Part shown: positions 1 through 7,827 of the stretch, piece by piece
Position numbering within the stretch: the first letter of the stretch is position 1
Layout of the letters: every line of letters begins with the position of its first letter
Assembly: GCA_947373245.1 (NCBI GenBank)
Contig: CANBWY010000012.1
Span: 1 to 43,617, forward strand
DNA: 43,617 nucleotides
Origin: Comamonadaceae bacterium
GTDB taxonomy: Bacteria; Pseudomonadota; Gammaproteobacteria; Burkholderiales; Burkholderiaceae_C
Reading direction: 5' to 3'
Program-made: the position numbers and the translations under genes
Notes under the pieces: model-generated
Told to the model about the DNA's origin: nothing
Seen by the model: only the letters and a program-made list of their open reading frames with translations
The model's database searches: none

Positions 1-431
1 ACATGCTTGATGTGAAACTGGTCAATCAAGGCATCGGCCTTGTCGCCCAAGTTGGAATCGCTGGGCGAGAACATGCGGCTGAACATGGTGCCTTGGTGTT
101 CTTGCGCCGCCACGATCAAGTTGTCGCGCACGGTCATCTTGCCAAACACTTGCAAGGTTTGGAAGGTGCGGCCTACGCCCAAACGGTTGAGTTCCAAGGG
201 GCCCAGTTGGGTCACATCTTGGCCGTTGAGTTCAATCTTGCCGGCGTCCGGTGTGATCTGGCCCAACATGCTGTTGAACAGCGTGGTCTTGCCAGAGCCG
301 TTGGGGCCAATGACGCCAAAGATTTCGCCGGGACGCACCTCAAACGACACACCGCCCACGGCTTGAATGGCACCGTATGCCTTCTTCAAGTCGGTGACTT
401 TGAGAACGGGTTGAATGTTTGAATTCGTCAT
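1..431 (-). CDS. livG: Liv-type ABC transporter ATP-binding protein (partial)
   Basis: ATPase of a branched-chain-amino-acid-family (HAAT) importer; it powers uptake at the cytoplasmic face of the membrane. Reading from the ATG at 431, 143 residues are visible and the C-terminal half lies beyond the window start. Residues about 8-30 give the usual LivG opening (KVTDLKKAYGAIQAVGGVSF), followed by a Walker A motif GPNGSGKTT near residue 43 and the Q-loop region GRTFQTLQVFGKMTVRDNL. The start overlaps the livM stop by four bases (ATGA), so the two are translationally coupled. The Walker B, signature and H-loop cannot be seen here. A LivF partner is expected further left. The substrate may be an aromatic or dicarboxylic acid rather than an amino acid, judging by the surroundings, but that is inference. 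Confidence 0.9.
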   Translation of the reverse strand, partial: MTNSNIQPVLKVTDLKKAYGAIQAVGGVSFEVRPGEIFGVIGPNGSGKTTLFNSMLGQITPDAGKIELNGQDVTQLGPLELNRLGVGRTFQTLQVFGKMTVRDNLIVAAQEHQGTMFSRMFSPSDSNLGDKADALIDQFHIKH

Positions 432-1411
432 GCCTTCACTCCTGATTGGCCAGCCGCTGCGCGCGCCGCTGAGGCTTCACGCGACAGACGTTTTGCGCGC
501 ATGCGGTCTGGAATGCTCAGCAAACCATCGGGCAACCAAATCATCAGCATCACCACGGCCGTGCCGAACACAAACAAATACCAAGCCTGTGCAAAGCGCA
601 ACCACTCCGGCAAGATCACACCCACGGCCGCACCCAGCAAGGGACCTAAGAAATAGCCAGGGCCACCCACCACCACCATGAGGTACATCATGATGGACGC
701 CTCCACCGTGAACGGTGCAGGATCAATGAACTGCACCATGGAGCCAAACAAACCACCGGCAATACCGGCATAGGCCGCACCAATGGCAAAGCTCAACAAG
801 GTGTAGCCGCGAATGTCCACGCCCAAACTTTCGGCACGGATGGGGTTGTCGCGTAAGGCGGTGAATGCTTTGCCCCAAGGTGAGTTCAGCAAACCCCACA
901 AGAGCAAACCAAGCACCACGGCAAAAGCCAGCACCAAGTAGTAGTAAGCCAAGTTGCCGTCAAAACTGACGCCGAAGGCTTCAGGGCGTGCAATGTTGTT
1001 GATGCCAAACGTGCCGCCCGTGAGCCACTCTTCGTTGCGCATCACCAACCACACGGCGGTGTTGAAGCCCAGCGTGGCAAAGGCCAAATAAATGGTCTGC
1101 ACGCGCAGCGCGGGAAAGCCCAAAGCCAAGCCCACCACAAAGCAGCCCAAGGCCGCCAAGGGCATTCCCAGCCAAAAGCTGTAGCCCGCTTGCATCAAAA
1201 TGGCCACTGTGTAGGCACCGATGCCAAAGAACGCGGCGTGTCCCAGTGACTTTTGACCGGCATAGCCCACCGTGAGGTTCAAGCCCATGGCAGCGATCAC
1301 ATAAATCAACCAATAGGTGAACAAATAAATGCCGTGATTTTTGAGCAGCGTGGGCACAAAAATACAAGCGACCAGCCCCAAGAGGCCAGCAAGAATTGCG
1401 AGCTTCTTCAT
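428..1411 (-). CDS. livM: Liv-type ABC transporter permease LivM
   Basis: Inner-membrane permease, 327 aa, of the same HAAT importer. The sequence is a chain of hydrophobic segments beginning MKKLAILAGLLGLVACIF, and it contains the LivM hallmarks LNLTVGYAGQKSLGHAAFFG (about residues 45-64) and a cytoplasmic loop with RVQTIYLAFATLGF. The conserved EAA-like loop GINNIARP and the C-terminal WLPDGLLSI fit full length for the family. The start shares four bases with the stop of livH (ATGA), and its own stop overlaps livG in the same way, so H, M and G are one coupled unit. It would pair with LivH to form the translocation pore. Assignment is by motif; substrate is unknown. Confidence 0.93.
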   Translation of the reverse strand: MKKLAILAGLLGLVACIFVPTLLKNHGIYLFTYWLIYVIAAMGLNLTVGYAGQKSLGHAAFFGIGAYTVAILMQAGYSFWLGMPLAALGCFVVGLALGFPALRVQTIYLAFATLGFNTAVWLVMRNEEWLTGGTFGINNIARPEAFGVSFDGNLAYYYLVLAFAVVLGLLLWGLLNSPWGKAFTALRDNPIRAESLGVDIRGYTLLSFAIGAAYAGIAGGLFGSMVQFIDPAPFTVEASIMMYLMVVVGGPGYFLGPLLGAAVGVILPEWLRFAQAWYLFVFGTAVVMLMIWLPDGLLSIPDRMRAKRLSREASAARAAAGQSGVKA

Positions 1412-2283
1412 ACTTTGCGCTCCACCTTTTTACCGAGCAAGCCCTGTGGCTTGAACAAAATCACGACCATGAAGATCACCAGTGCCACCGCATCTTTGTA
1501 GGCGGGCGAGATGTAAGCCGCAGCCAAGTTCTCGCTCACGCCCACCAACAAGCCGCCCAACAAAGCGCCACGCGAGTTGTTGAAGCCGCCGATGATGGCC
1601 GCGAAGAACGCCTTGTTGCCCAGCGATGCGCCCATGTCGAACTTGGCGAGGTAAGTGGGCGTGACCAAAATGGCCGCCGCCGCCGCCAACAAAGCATTAA
1701 TCGCGAAGGTGTAAAAAATCATGCGCGGCACGTTGATGCCCAACACCGAAGCGCTCTCGGTGTTTTGCGCCACCGCTTGCATGGCGCGACCGGTGACGGT
1801 CTTGGCCAAGAACGCTTGTGTCACCAACACCAAGGCAATCGCGAAGACGAAGGTGCCAATGTCGGTGGCCGAAATGGTCACACCCGCAATGTTGTAAACC
1901 TCATCTGGAAACAGATTGGGGAAGGGTTGTGGCTCAGCGCTGTAACCGGCACGCACGGCGTTGCGCATGGCGATGGACAAACCAATGGTGGCAACCACGA
2001 TGGGCATCATGCCGAACTTGAAAAGGGGGTCCACCACGCCGCGCTTGAACAACCAGCCCAAGACGATGACCGACAACACACAACTGGCGGCAAAGCTCAA
2101 CACCAACGGAAAACCCGCAGCCATGAAGCCCAGCATCATGAAAGCAGGCAGCATCACAAACTCGCCTTGCGCGAAGTTGATGGTGCCCGAGGCTTGCCAA
2201 AGCAAGGTAAAGCCCAAGGCCGCTAGCGCATAAATGCTGCCGGTGGCGAGGCCACTGAAAAAGAGTTGTAGGAAGTCGGTCAT
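1408..2283 (-). CDS. livH: Liv-type ABC transporter permease LivH
   Basis: Second inner-membrane permease, 291 aa, full length for LivH. It opens with FLQLFFSGLATGSIYALAAL, followed by the typical LLWQASGTINFAQGEFVML (residues about 27-46). A later loop reads AQNTESASVLGIN, the EAA-type contact with the ATPase. It lies 13 bases downstream of the binding-protein gene and overlaps livM by ATGA. No separate promoter is visible, so it is probably co-transcribed from upstream of the binding protein. The assignment to the family is secure; which solute is carried is not shown by the sequence. Confidence 0.93.
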   Translation of the reverse strand: MTDFLQLFFSGLATGSIYALAALGFTLLWQASGTINFAQGEFVMLPAFMMLGFMAAGFPLVLSFAASCVLSVIVLGWLFKRGVVDPLFKFGMMPIVVATIGLSIAMRNAVRAGYSAEPQPFPNLFPDEVYNIAGVTISATDIGTFVFAIALVLVTQAFLAKTVTGRAMQAVAQNTESASVLGINVPRMIFYTFAINALLAAAAAILVTPTYLAKFDMGASLGNKAFFAAIIGGFNNSRGALLGGLLVGVSENLAAAYISPAYKDAVALVIFMVVILFKPQGLLGKKVERKV

Positions 2284-2296
2284 GTTGATTCAGGCG

Positions 2297-3442
2297 TTAC
2301 TTCTTGGCGTTCAAAGCTGGCAAAGTGGCGGTGACCACTTGGCGACCGTTTTTCACTTCAATCAAGAAGCTCTCACGGTCGAGGTCGCCATTGGCATCAA
2401 AGCTCACATCCATGATGACGCCAGGGTACTTTTTGGCGCTGATGTTGATGCCATGCAAGGCTTGCGCCACAGCTTTGCGGTCGAGTTTGCCCACTTTTTC
2501 GATGGCGGCTTTCAGCACATACACGCTGGTGTAGCCCTTGATGCCGTTGTGGTCCGAAATGCTGCCGTAGGCTTGGTAGTACTTGGCCTTGAACTTCAAC
2601 ATTTCTGGGATCGGTGCGTCCACAGTCAAACCGACGTGCGCCATCGCGCCGTTGGCGGCGTCGCCTGCCAACTCAATCACTTTTTGACCGGTCAAGGTGG
2701 TTTCACCAATCACGGGCTTGGTCCAACCTTGCTTCTTCAACTCGCGCAACAAACGTGCGGACTCTTCTTCGTTGGTGTAGGCAAAAATCGCATCTGCATT
2801 GCTTTGCTTGGCTTTCAACACAGCGGCTGTAAAGTCGACCTGACCTGCATCGGTCGAGATGTCTGCCACCACTTTGGTAGGGCCATCAGCCAGCAACTTC
2901 GCCAAGGTGTCGCGACCGCCTTTGCCGAAGTCGTTGTTCACGTAAATCACCGCCAAGGTCTTGGCTTTGGTGTTGATGAACTTGGCGAGCTTAGGAAATG
3001 AACTGCTTTGACCAAACGCGGTGCGGAACACATAGGGGTTACCTTGTGCGGTGATGGATGCGGCTTCGCCGCCGGTGAAGTTAGGCACTTCGCCGCGCTT
3101 GCTCTCGGCCATGGACACCATGATGGAGCCCGAATACACAGGACCAAAAATAGCGAACACGCCATCGTCCACGGCCTTTTGGGTCAAGCCCTTGGCCACG
3201 CCTGGGTTGGTTTGTGTGTCTACGGTGTAGCTCTCGATTTTTTTACCCAAGATGCCGCCGTTGTCGTTGATCTCTTTGACCGCCAACTCGACCCCGTTTT
3301 TGAACACCGTACCGGCTGTAGTGCCAGGACCCGAGAGCTCAACGATGTTGGCAATCTTGATGGTCTGCTGAGCATGTGCGATGCCTGCTAAAGCAAAAAT
3401 AGCGGCCGCTGCAACAGCTTTCAGGGTGGAACGTTTATTCAT
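2297..3442 (-). CDS. Periplasmic ABC substrate-binding protein (LivK type)
   Basis: Periplasmic solute-binding protein, 381 aa, of the Peripla_BP_6 family that delivers ligand to LivHM. A clear signal peptide (MNKRSTLKAVAAAAIFALAG, cleavage probably after AHA, residues 22-24) precedes the mature start QQTIKIANIVELSGPG. The two-lobed pattern is complete, including VYSGSIMVSMAESKRGEVPN and the hinge ALKAAIEKVGKLDRKAV type C-terminal helix. A good ribosome site (AGAGGAG) sits just before the ATG at 3442. It is first in the livKHMG unit and divergent from an IclR regulator, so that regulator probably controls it. Members of this family next to aromatic genes often bind aromatic acids; that is inference here. 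Confidence 0.9.
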   Translation of the reverse strand: MNKRSTLKAVAAAAIFALAGIAHAQQTIKIANIVELSGPGTTAGTVFKNGVELAVKEINDNGGILGKKIESYTVDTQTNPGVAKGLTQKAVDDGVFAIFGPVYSGSIMVSMAESKRGEVPNFTGGEAASITAQGNPYVFRTAFGQSSSFPKLAKFINTKAKTLAVIYVNNDFGKGGRDTLAKLLADGPTKVVADISTDAGQVDFTAAVLKAKQSNADAIFAYTNEEESARLLRELKKQGWTKPVIGETTLTGQKVIELAGDAANGAMAHVGLTVDAPIPEMLKFKAKYYQAYGSISDHNGIKGYTSVYVLKAAIEKVGKLDRKAVAQALHGINISAKKYPGVIMDVSFDANGDLDRESFLIEVKNGRQVVTATLPALNAKK

Positions 3443-3605
3443 GGATGTCTCCTCTTTGGGGGTTGAGTTGAGCCAATGTCGGGGCGGCTCGGGGTGATGA
3501 AATCAGCGGCACAGCGTCCAAAGGCATGGACGTGTGAAATTTAATTGAAAATGCTTGAAGTGCTGCATAAATAAACCCAAGGCGCGCGATTAACGAACGT
3601 CTTTG

Positions 3606-3622
3606 TGCGATCATCGATCGCA
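3606..3622. promoter_or_regulatory. Candidate PcaR-type operator
   Basis: A perfect inverted repeat, TGCGATC - ATC - GATCGCA, lies 25 bases before the ATG of the IclR regulator and between it and livK. With the preceding G at 3605, the 15 bases GTGCGATCATCGATC differ at two positions from the reverse complement of the Pseudomonas putida PcaR box as I remember it (GTTCGATAATCGCAC). The site argues against a TTG start at 3603, which would put the operator inside the gene. Binding is inferred, not shown. Confidence 0.55.
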
Positions 3623-3647
3623 TCACGGGTTTCCCCTTGGGCAGGTT

Positions 3648-4430
3648 ATGAACACACTTTTGGCGCAATCGACGGGCATGGACAAGAAGGACTGGATCGC
3701 TGGTCTGGACAAGGGTTTGGCCATGCTGCAAACCTTTGACGAACACAACCCGCGTTTGACTGCCACACAAGCCGGCCAACGCTGTGGCCTCACGCGCACC
3801 GCCGCGCGCCGCTATTTGCTCACCCTCGCCCACTTGGGCTTTGTGAGCAGCGATGGCAAGTTGTTTTGGCTCACGCCCAAGGTCATGCGCTTGGGCCAGT
3901 CGTACTTGGAATCGGCGCGCTTGCCGCGCATCGTGCAGCCCTCGTTGCAGCGGCTGGCGATGGGCACACAAGAAATTTCGTTTGTCGCCGTGCTCGATGG
4001 CTACGACTTGGTCTACATCGCACGCAACGGGCAAAACCGCAGCATGAACACCAGCTTCGCGCTGGGTGCGCGTGTGCCCTGTCACCTCACCTCGGCAGGC
4101 GTGTTGTTGCTCGCGCTCATGGGTGAGGAAGCCGTAGACGCGTGGCTGGCCGCGCATGAATTGAAAGCCTTCACGTCGCACACCATCACCGACCCCAAAC
4201 GCATGCGTGCCGAGTTGGGCCGCATACGTGCGCAAGACTGGGCCTTGTCTGAGCAGCAACTCGACTTGGCGTACCGTGGCGTGGCCGTGCCCTTGCGTGA
4301 TCACAAAGGGAATGTGCAAGGCGCATTGACCGTCAGCATGCCCATTCAGAACGAAACGTCCAAGGAAGCGGTCAACCGTGTGCTGCCCGTGTTGCGCGAA
4401 GTGGCGCAGAGTTTGCGCCCGTTGATTTGA
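3648..4430 (+). CDS. IclR-family regulator, PcaR/PobR-like
   Basis: DNA-binding transcription regulator, 260 aa from the ATG at 3648. The opening after MDKKDWIAGLDKGLAMLQTF is typical of the PcaR/PcaU/PobR branch of IclR proteins, which sense aromatic-pathway intermediates such as beta-ketoadipate or 4-hydroxybenzoate. The helix-turn-helix covers about residues 35-70 (TATQAGQRCGLTRTAARRYL), followed by RLGQSYLESARLPRIVQP and the effector domain with ALGARVPCHLTSAGVLLLAL. An alternative ATG is at 3678; a TTG at 3603 is rejected because the operator-like repeat lies just after it. It is divergent from livK and probably controls it and itself. No protocatechuate 3,4-cleavage genes occur in the window, so its effector may belong to another pathway. 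Confidence 0.88.
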   Translation: MNTLLAQSTGMDKKDWIAGLDKGLAMLQTFDEHNPRLTATQAGQRCGLTRTAARRYLLTLAHLGFVSSDGKLFWLTPKVMRLGQSYLESARLPRIVQPSLQRLAMGTQEISFVAVLDGYDLVYIARNGQNRSMNTSFALGARVPCHLTSAGVLLLALMGEEAVDAWLAAHELKAFTSHTITDPKRMRAELGRIRAQDWALSEQQLDLAYRGVAVPLRDHKGNVQGALTVSMPIQNETSKEAVNRVLPVLREVAQSLRPLI

Positions 4431-4450
4431 CGTTGCGGTTTTGGTGATGA

Positions 4451-4535
4451 CCAAGTTGGGCTGCCTGTGCGCACAGCAGCTCCTCTTCGCTTCGCTCAGA
4501 ATGTCGCTTGCTGCGCGCACAGGCAGCCCAACTTG
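4451..4535. repeat. Long inverted repeat (about 26-bp arms) between convergent genes
   Basis: The arms 4451-4476 and 4510-4535 are reverse complements with one mismatch in 26 (left arm starts CCAAGTTGGGCTGCCTGTGC). The loop is about 33 bases and contains a small tandem CTTCG/CTTCGC stretch. It sits in the 133-base gap between the stop of the IclR gene (plus) and the stop of the TIM-barrel gene (minus). It could act as a bidirectional transcription barrier, although there is no T-run after either arm, or be a dispersed palindromic repeat element. Copies elsewhere cannot be checked from this window. Confidence 0.8.
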
Positions 4536-4563
4536 GCGACTGTTGTGAACGTGGCGCGCTAAT

Positions 4564-5373
4564 TCAGGCATAGCCTAAAGCCTTCTTAGTTGCATTGAGG
4601 CACAGTTCGGCCCATGCTTTGTCGCCCATGGGTTTTGATCGTTCTAGGTTCACGATCTCTACGCTCACAGGGAGGTCTTGGGGCAAGGTGGCAAACAAAC
4701 CTGTCACATCAATGTTGCCTTCACCTGGCAACAAACGTTCTTGTCTTGCGGTGTGGATCAATTCTTCTGTCGTGAAGTTCAAACCTGCTTGTGCATCGCA
4801 CATCTGCGCGTAGTGCAACAACTCGCGTGGGATAGCGGCGATGTCTTGCAAGGTCGTGGTGGAACGACCAAAGTGCAAAGCGTCTACCAGAATGCCAGCA
4901 TTGCTAGGGCGTCCTGCCAACTCAACCACGCGCATGGCGGACTTGGCGTCTTTCACGGCGGTCCATGGCATGAACTCCAAATCGGCGGTCAAGCCGTAGG
5001 GGCGCATGGCATCACAAAGCGCAGCGTAGTTGTCGGCCAAACGTGATTCATTGGCGTCGTCTGCGGCAATCAACACTGCTTTGGCACCCAAGGTTTGGCC
5101 GATGTCCATCAACGCGGCATGGTCAGACACTTTGAATTGTTCACCAATGCGGATGATTTCTAAGTCATACACCCCTACCCCTGTGTCACGCATCACCGCT
5201 TGGGTTTCGCGCAACACAGCAACATCGCCAATCAAGGTTTGAAAGGGTGCACCGGGTCCGTTGGGTTGCACACGCAAACCCACATAGGCATAGCCCAACT
5301 CCGCCGCAATGCCAATGGCTTGCGGCACGGTCGACGCGTTGGCCGTTAAGTACGCGAGTGAATAGGGACGCAT
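4564..5373 (-). CDS. Sugar-phosphate isomerase/epimerase-type TIM barrel (dehydroshikimate dehydratase-like?)
   Basis: Cytosolic TIM-barrel protein of the AP-endonuclease-2/xylose-isomerase-like superfamily, 269 aa from the ATG at 5373 (a GTG at 5391 is possible). Candidate metal-site residues stand where the family has them: E133 in LEFMPW, D164 and H167 in VDALHF, Q190, and E239 in SVEIVN; a RLLPGEG motif follows at 213-219. The superfamily includes sugar isomerases, 2-keto-acid isomerases and bacterial 3-dehydroshikimate dehydratases, which make protocatechuate. It is the last gene of a minus-strand unit with an IclR regulator and a flavoprotein, opposite a shikimate-dehydrogenase-like gene. 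A dehydratase role is therefore attractive but unproven; the exact reaction cannot be read from sequence. Confidence 0.75.
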   Translation of the reverse strand: MRPYSLAYLTANASTVPQAIGIAAELGYAYVGLRVQPNGPGAPFQTLIGDVAVLRETQAVMRDTGVGVYDLEIIRIGEQFKVSDHAALMDIGQTLGAKAVLIAADDANESRLADNYAALCDAMRPYGLTADLEFMPWTAVKDAKSAMRVVELAGRPSNAGILVDALHFGRSTTTLQDIAAIPRELLHYAQMCDAQAGLNFTTEELIHTARQERLLPGEGNIDVTGLFATLPQDLPVSVEIVNLERSKPMGDKAWAELCLNATKKALGYA

Positions 5374-5406
5374 GGTGTGACGCCTTGACACGTGGCTTGA
5401 ATGGCT

Positions 5407-7824
5407 TTACTTCAAAGGCGAAACCGCAGTGGGCAAGGCGATGGTGGACACCATGTGGGTCGTCAAATGAGCAGGGCCGCCTTTGGGTGGCCAGATGCCT
5501 TGGGCCACGGCGTCAGTGCGCGCTTTGCTGCGTGCATCGAGGGTGGGGTAAGCCCAGATGTTGGTGAAGCGCAAGGGGCCATCCAAAGCCACCATCGCCA
5601 CCACGCACGGCGAAATTTTGTCGCGTGCGGGAATGGCTTGCTCCCACAAATCAATCGTGGGTTGCACGCCACCGGGCTTGATGCCGTAGGTGCGAATTTC
5701 GTACACAGGACCGTTGATGCCGCTCTCGGCGCTGGGGCGCACGGGCTTCATCCAAGGGAAGCCTTGGTAGCTGTGTTGCGCCAAGCTTTGGAAGATCTCG
5801 CCACAGCCAAAGGGGCTGGCGTTGTGTTGGGTGCGGTGGCGTTCGGCTTGCAAGGTGGCCAAGTCGTCAAAGCCACGCATCACAATCATTTGGTTGAGCA
5901 CACCGATGTCGGTGAACCAGCAGCCCAGCAGTTCACCTTGGCCTTGGGCACAAAAAGTTTGCACGTTGGCAGCGGCTTGGGCGGCGGTGCCAAAAGGCAG
6001 CGTCAGGGTGGCGAGTTCGTAGTACATGGGAGAAGTCCTTTTCAAAAATGGATGTTCGGATGATGAAGCGTCTGGCGAGAAACCGGCCGCATGGTGTGCC
6101 GCCAAATAACCAAAGGTCATGGCGGGGCCAAGGGTGATACCGCCACTCGGGTAGTTGCCGCCCATCACGCTAGAGAGATCGTTGCCACCAGCATACAAAC
6201 CATCGATGGTTTGGCCTTGGGCGTCGAGCACTTGGGCGTGTGCGTTGCAGCGCAAGCCAGCAAATGTGCCCAAACTGCCCGCCACAACGCGCACCGCATA
6301 GAACGGGCCATCTTGGATGGGTGCCATGCACGGGTTGCGCCCTTCGTGGGCGGCGTCCCCTTGCATGCGGTTGTAAGCGGTTTGGCCTTTGGCAAATTCA
6401 CCGTCGTAGCCAATGTCGGCTTGTGTGTTGTAACGCGCCACGGTGTTTTGCAAAGCCACGACGTCGATACCGCATGCTTGCGCCAATTCAGCCAGTGTGT
6501 TGCCGCGTTGCAAATAACCATTGGCCAACATGCCGTGCATAGGCACAGGTGCAGGCTTGACCGCACCCAAACCCCAGCGACGGATGAAGCGGTGGTCCAC
6601 CACCAACCACGCTTGCACAGGCTCGCCCTGATGTTCTTCAGAATGCAGCGCGTTGATCAAGCCTTGCATAAAGTCGTGGTACGAGTCGGCCTCGTTGACA
6701 AAGCGTTTGCCAAACCGTGTCACGGCGATCAAACCAGGTTTGCCGCGCTCAATCAAATGCGGGAAATGGGCGTTTGCGCCCCCTTCAGCGCCACGCTGAC
6801 GTGGCACCAAAGAGACGGGCGCCAGCGCTGCCGCGTGCTTCAAATCAGTGGCGACAACGGCGCCCACCGATTCGCCCAAACGCAAACCATCGCCGGTGTT
6901 GCCGCGAGAGGCTGCGGAGAAATGTTGTTGCCCTGTGGGATCGTGTGGCAAGCGTTGGCTTTTGCGCTGTGGGTCGTGCGGGAAGCCACCAGTGGCCAGC
7001 ATCACACCGCGCTTGGCGCGAAGGGTTTGCTCTGCCCCGTGGTGCATCACCACGGCGCCGCGCACTTTCTGTGTGCCGTCTTTGCCATCCTCGGTCACCA
7101 ATCGCACGGCCGGGCTGTTCACGCGAATGTCCACCCCCGCATCCAACGCGGACTTGGCCAACGCCGCCACCAAGGCATTGCCATTGACCAGCTGCATACC
7201 TCGGCCATGCAGCGCCAAGTCGAACACATGGCGTGTCACGCGCTTGGCCACATGAACAAACGAGCCCCATGAACGCAAGGCATTGAAGAAATGGCGAATG
7301 TCTGTGCCCGATGCAATGCCCATGCCCCAGAAGGTCATTTCGTACAAAGGCGTTTTGAGTTGCTTGATGCGATGCCCCAGCAAGCGGCCATTGAACGGCG
7401 CAGCGCATACCGAGCGCCCCCCCAGTGCCGCATCTTCGGTGCGGCCATGAAAGTCGGGAATGGCATTGCCGTCGATGAACTGCAACGCCGTGTGTTCTTG
7501 AAAGAAGCGCAACATGCGCGGGCCGTGTGTGAGGAAAGCACGCACACGCACTTCGTCAAACTGCTCACCCAATTCGTGGCGCAAGTACGAGAGCGGTTTT
7601 TCAATCGGCTCCGTGATGCCGCCCCTAATCGCAAGCGGATTGCGCGGAATCCACATCCAGCCGCCCGACCAAGCGGTGGTGCCGCCGTAGTGCGGGTCTT
7701 TTTCCACCACGATGACTTTGAGGCCCAAATGCGCCGCCGTCACCGCCGTCGACAGCGCACCTGCGCCTGAACCCACGACGAGCAAATCGCAATCCCACGG
7801 TGTCGACGTGCTGGGGTCGCTCAT
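5407..7824 (-). CDS. KstD-like FAD dehydrogenase fused to a NIPSNAP protein
   Basis: An 805-aa protein with two parts. Residues 1-590 form a FAD-dependent dehydrogenase of the 3-ketosteroid-desaturase/fumarate-reductase fold: dinucleotide motif VVGSGAGALSTAVTAA near residue 17, EKDPHYGGTTAWSGG, RFVNEADSYHDF, and a C-terminal YPSGGITLGPAMTFGYLAA. The Y-x-x-x-G of that last motif matches the tautomerising Tyr/Gly pair of KstD. Residues 600-805 (from 6027) are a complete double NIPSNAP module starting MYYELATLTL with a second repeat at VYEIRTYGIKPGG. These are usually separate genes; here no stop codon separates them, yet AAAAGGA lies 8 bases before the internal ATG at 6027. The gene begins three bases after the IclR stop. 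Likely role: desaturation of a cyclic ketone or alicyclic acid; substrate unknown. Confidence 0.85.
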   Translation of the reverse strand: MSDPSTSTPWDCDLLVVGSGAGALSTAVTAAHLGLKVIVVEKDPHYGGTTAWSGGWMWIPRNPLAIRGGITEPIEKPLSYLRHELGEQFDEVRVRAFLTHGPRMLRFFQEHTALQFIDGNAIPDFHGRTEDAALGGRSVCAAPFNGRLLGHRIKQLKTPLYEMTFWGMGIASGTDIRHFFNALRSWGSFVHVAKRVTRHVFDLALHGRGMQLVNGNALVAALAKSALDAGVDIRVNSPAVRLVTEDGKDGTQKVRGAVVMHHGAEQTLRAKRGVMLATGGFPHDPQRKSQRLPHDPTGQQHFSAASRGNTGDGLRLGESVGAVVATDLKHAAALAPVSLVPRQRGAEGGANAHFPHLIERGKPGLIAVTRFGKRFVNEADSYHDFMQGLINALHSEEHQGEPVQAWLVVDHRFIRRWGLGAVKPAPVPMHGMLANGYLQRGNTLAELAQACGIDVVALQNTVARYNTQADIGYDGEFAKGQTAYNRMQGDAAHEGRNPCMAPIQDGPFYAVRVVAGSLGTFAGLRCNAHAQVLDAQGQTIDGLYAGGNDLSSVMGGNYPSGGITLGPAMTFGYLAAHHAAGFSPDASSSEHPFLKRTSPMYYELATLTLPFGTAAQAAANVQTFCAQGQGELLGCWFTDIGVLNQMIVMRGFDDLATLQAERHRTQHNASPFGCGEIFQSLAQHSYQGFPWMKPVRPSAESGINGPVYEIRTYGIKPGGVQPTIDLWEQAIPARDKISPCVVAMVALDGPLRFTNIWAYPTLDARSKARTDAVAQGIWPPKGGPAHLTTHMVSTIALPTAVSPLK

Positions 7825-7827
7825 GGT

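Noticed and set aside
3603-3647. TTG start for the PcaR-like regulator
   Set aside because: It would put the operator-like repeat at 3606-3622 inside the gene; the ATG at 3648 starts the recognisable protein.
3435-4571. Long open frame on the minus strand opposite the IclR gene
   Set aside because: It is antisense to a clear IclR protein, has low-complexity His/Arg/Gln-rich composition and no recognisable domain.
6091-7272. Long plus-strand open frame across the flavoprotein gene
   Set aside because: It is the antisense of a gene with clear FAD motifs; its translation is rich in Cys, His and Arg and matches no family.
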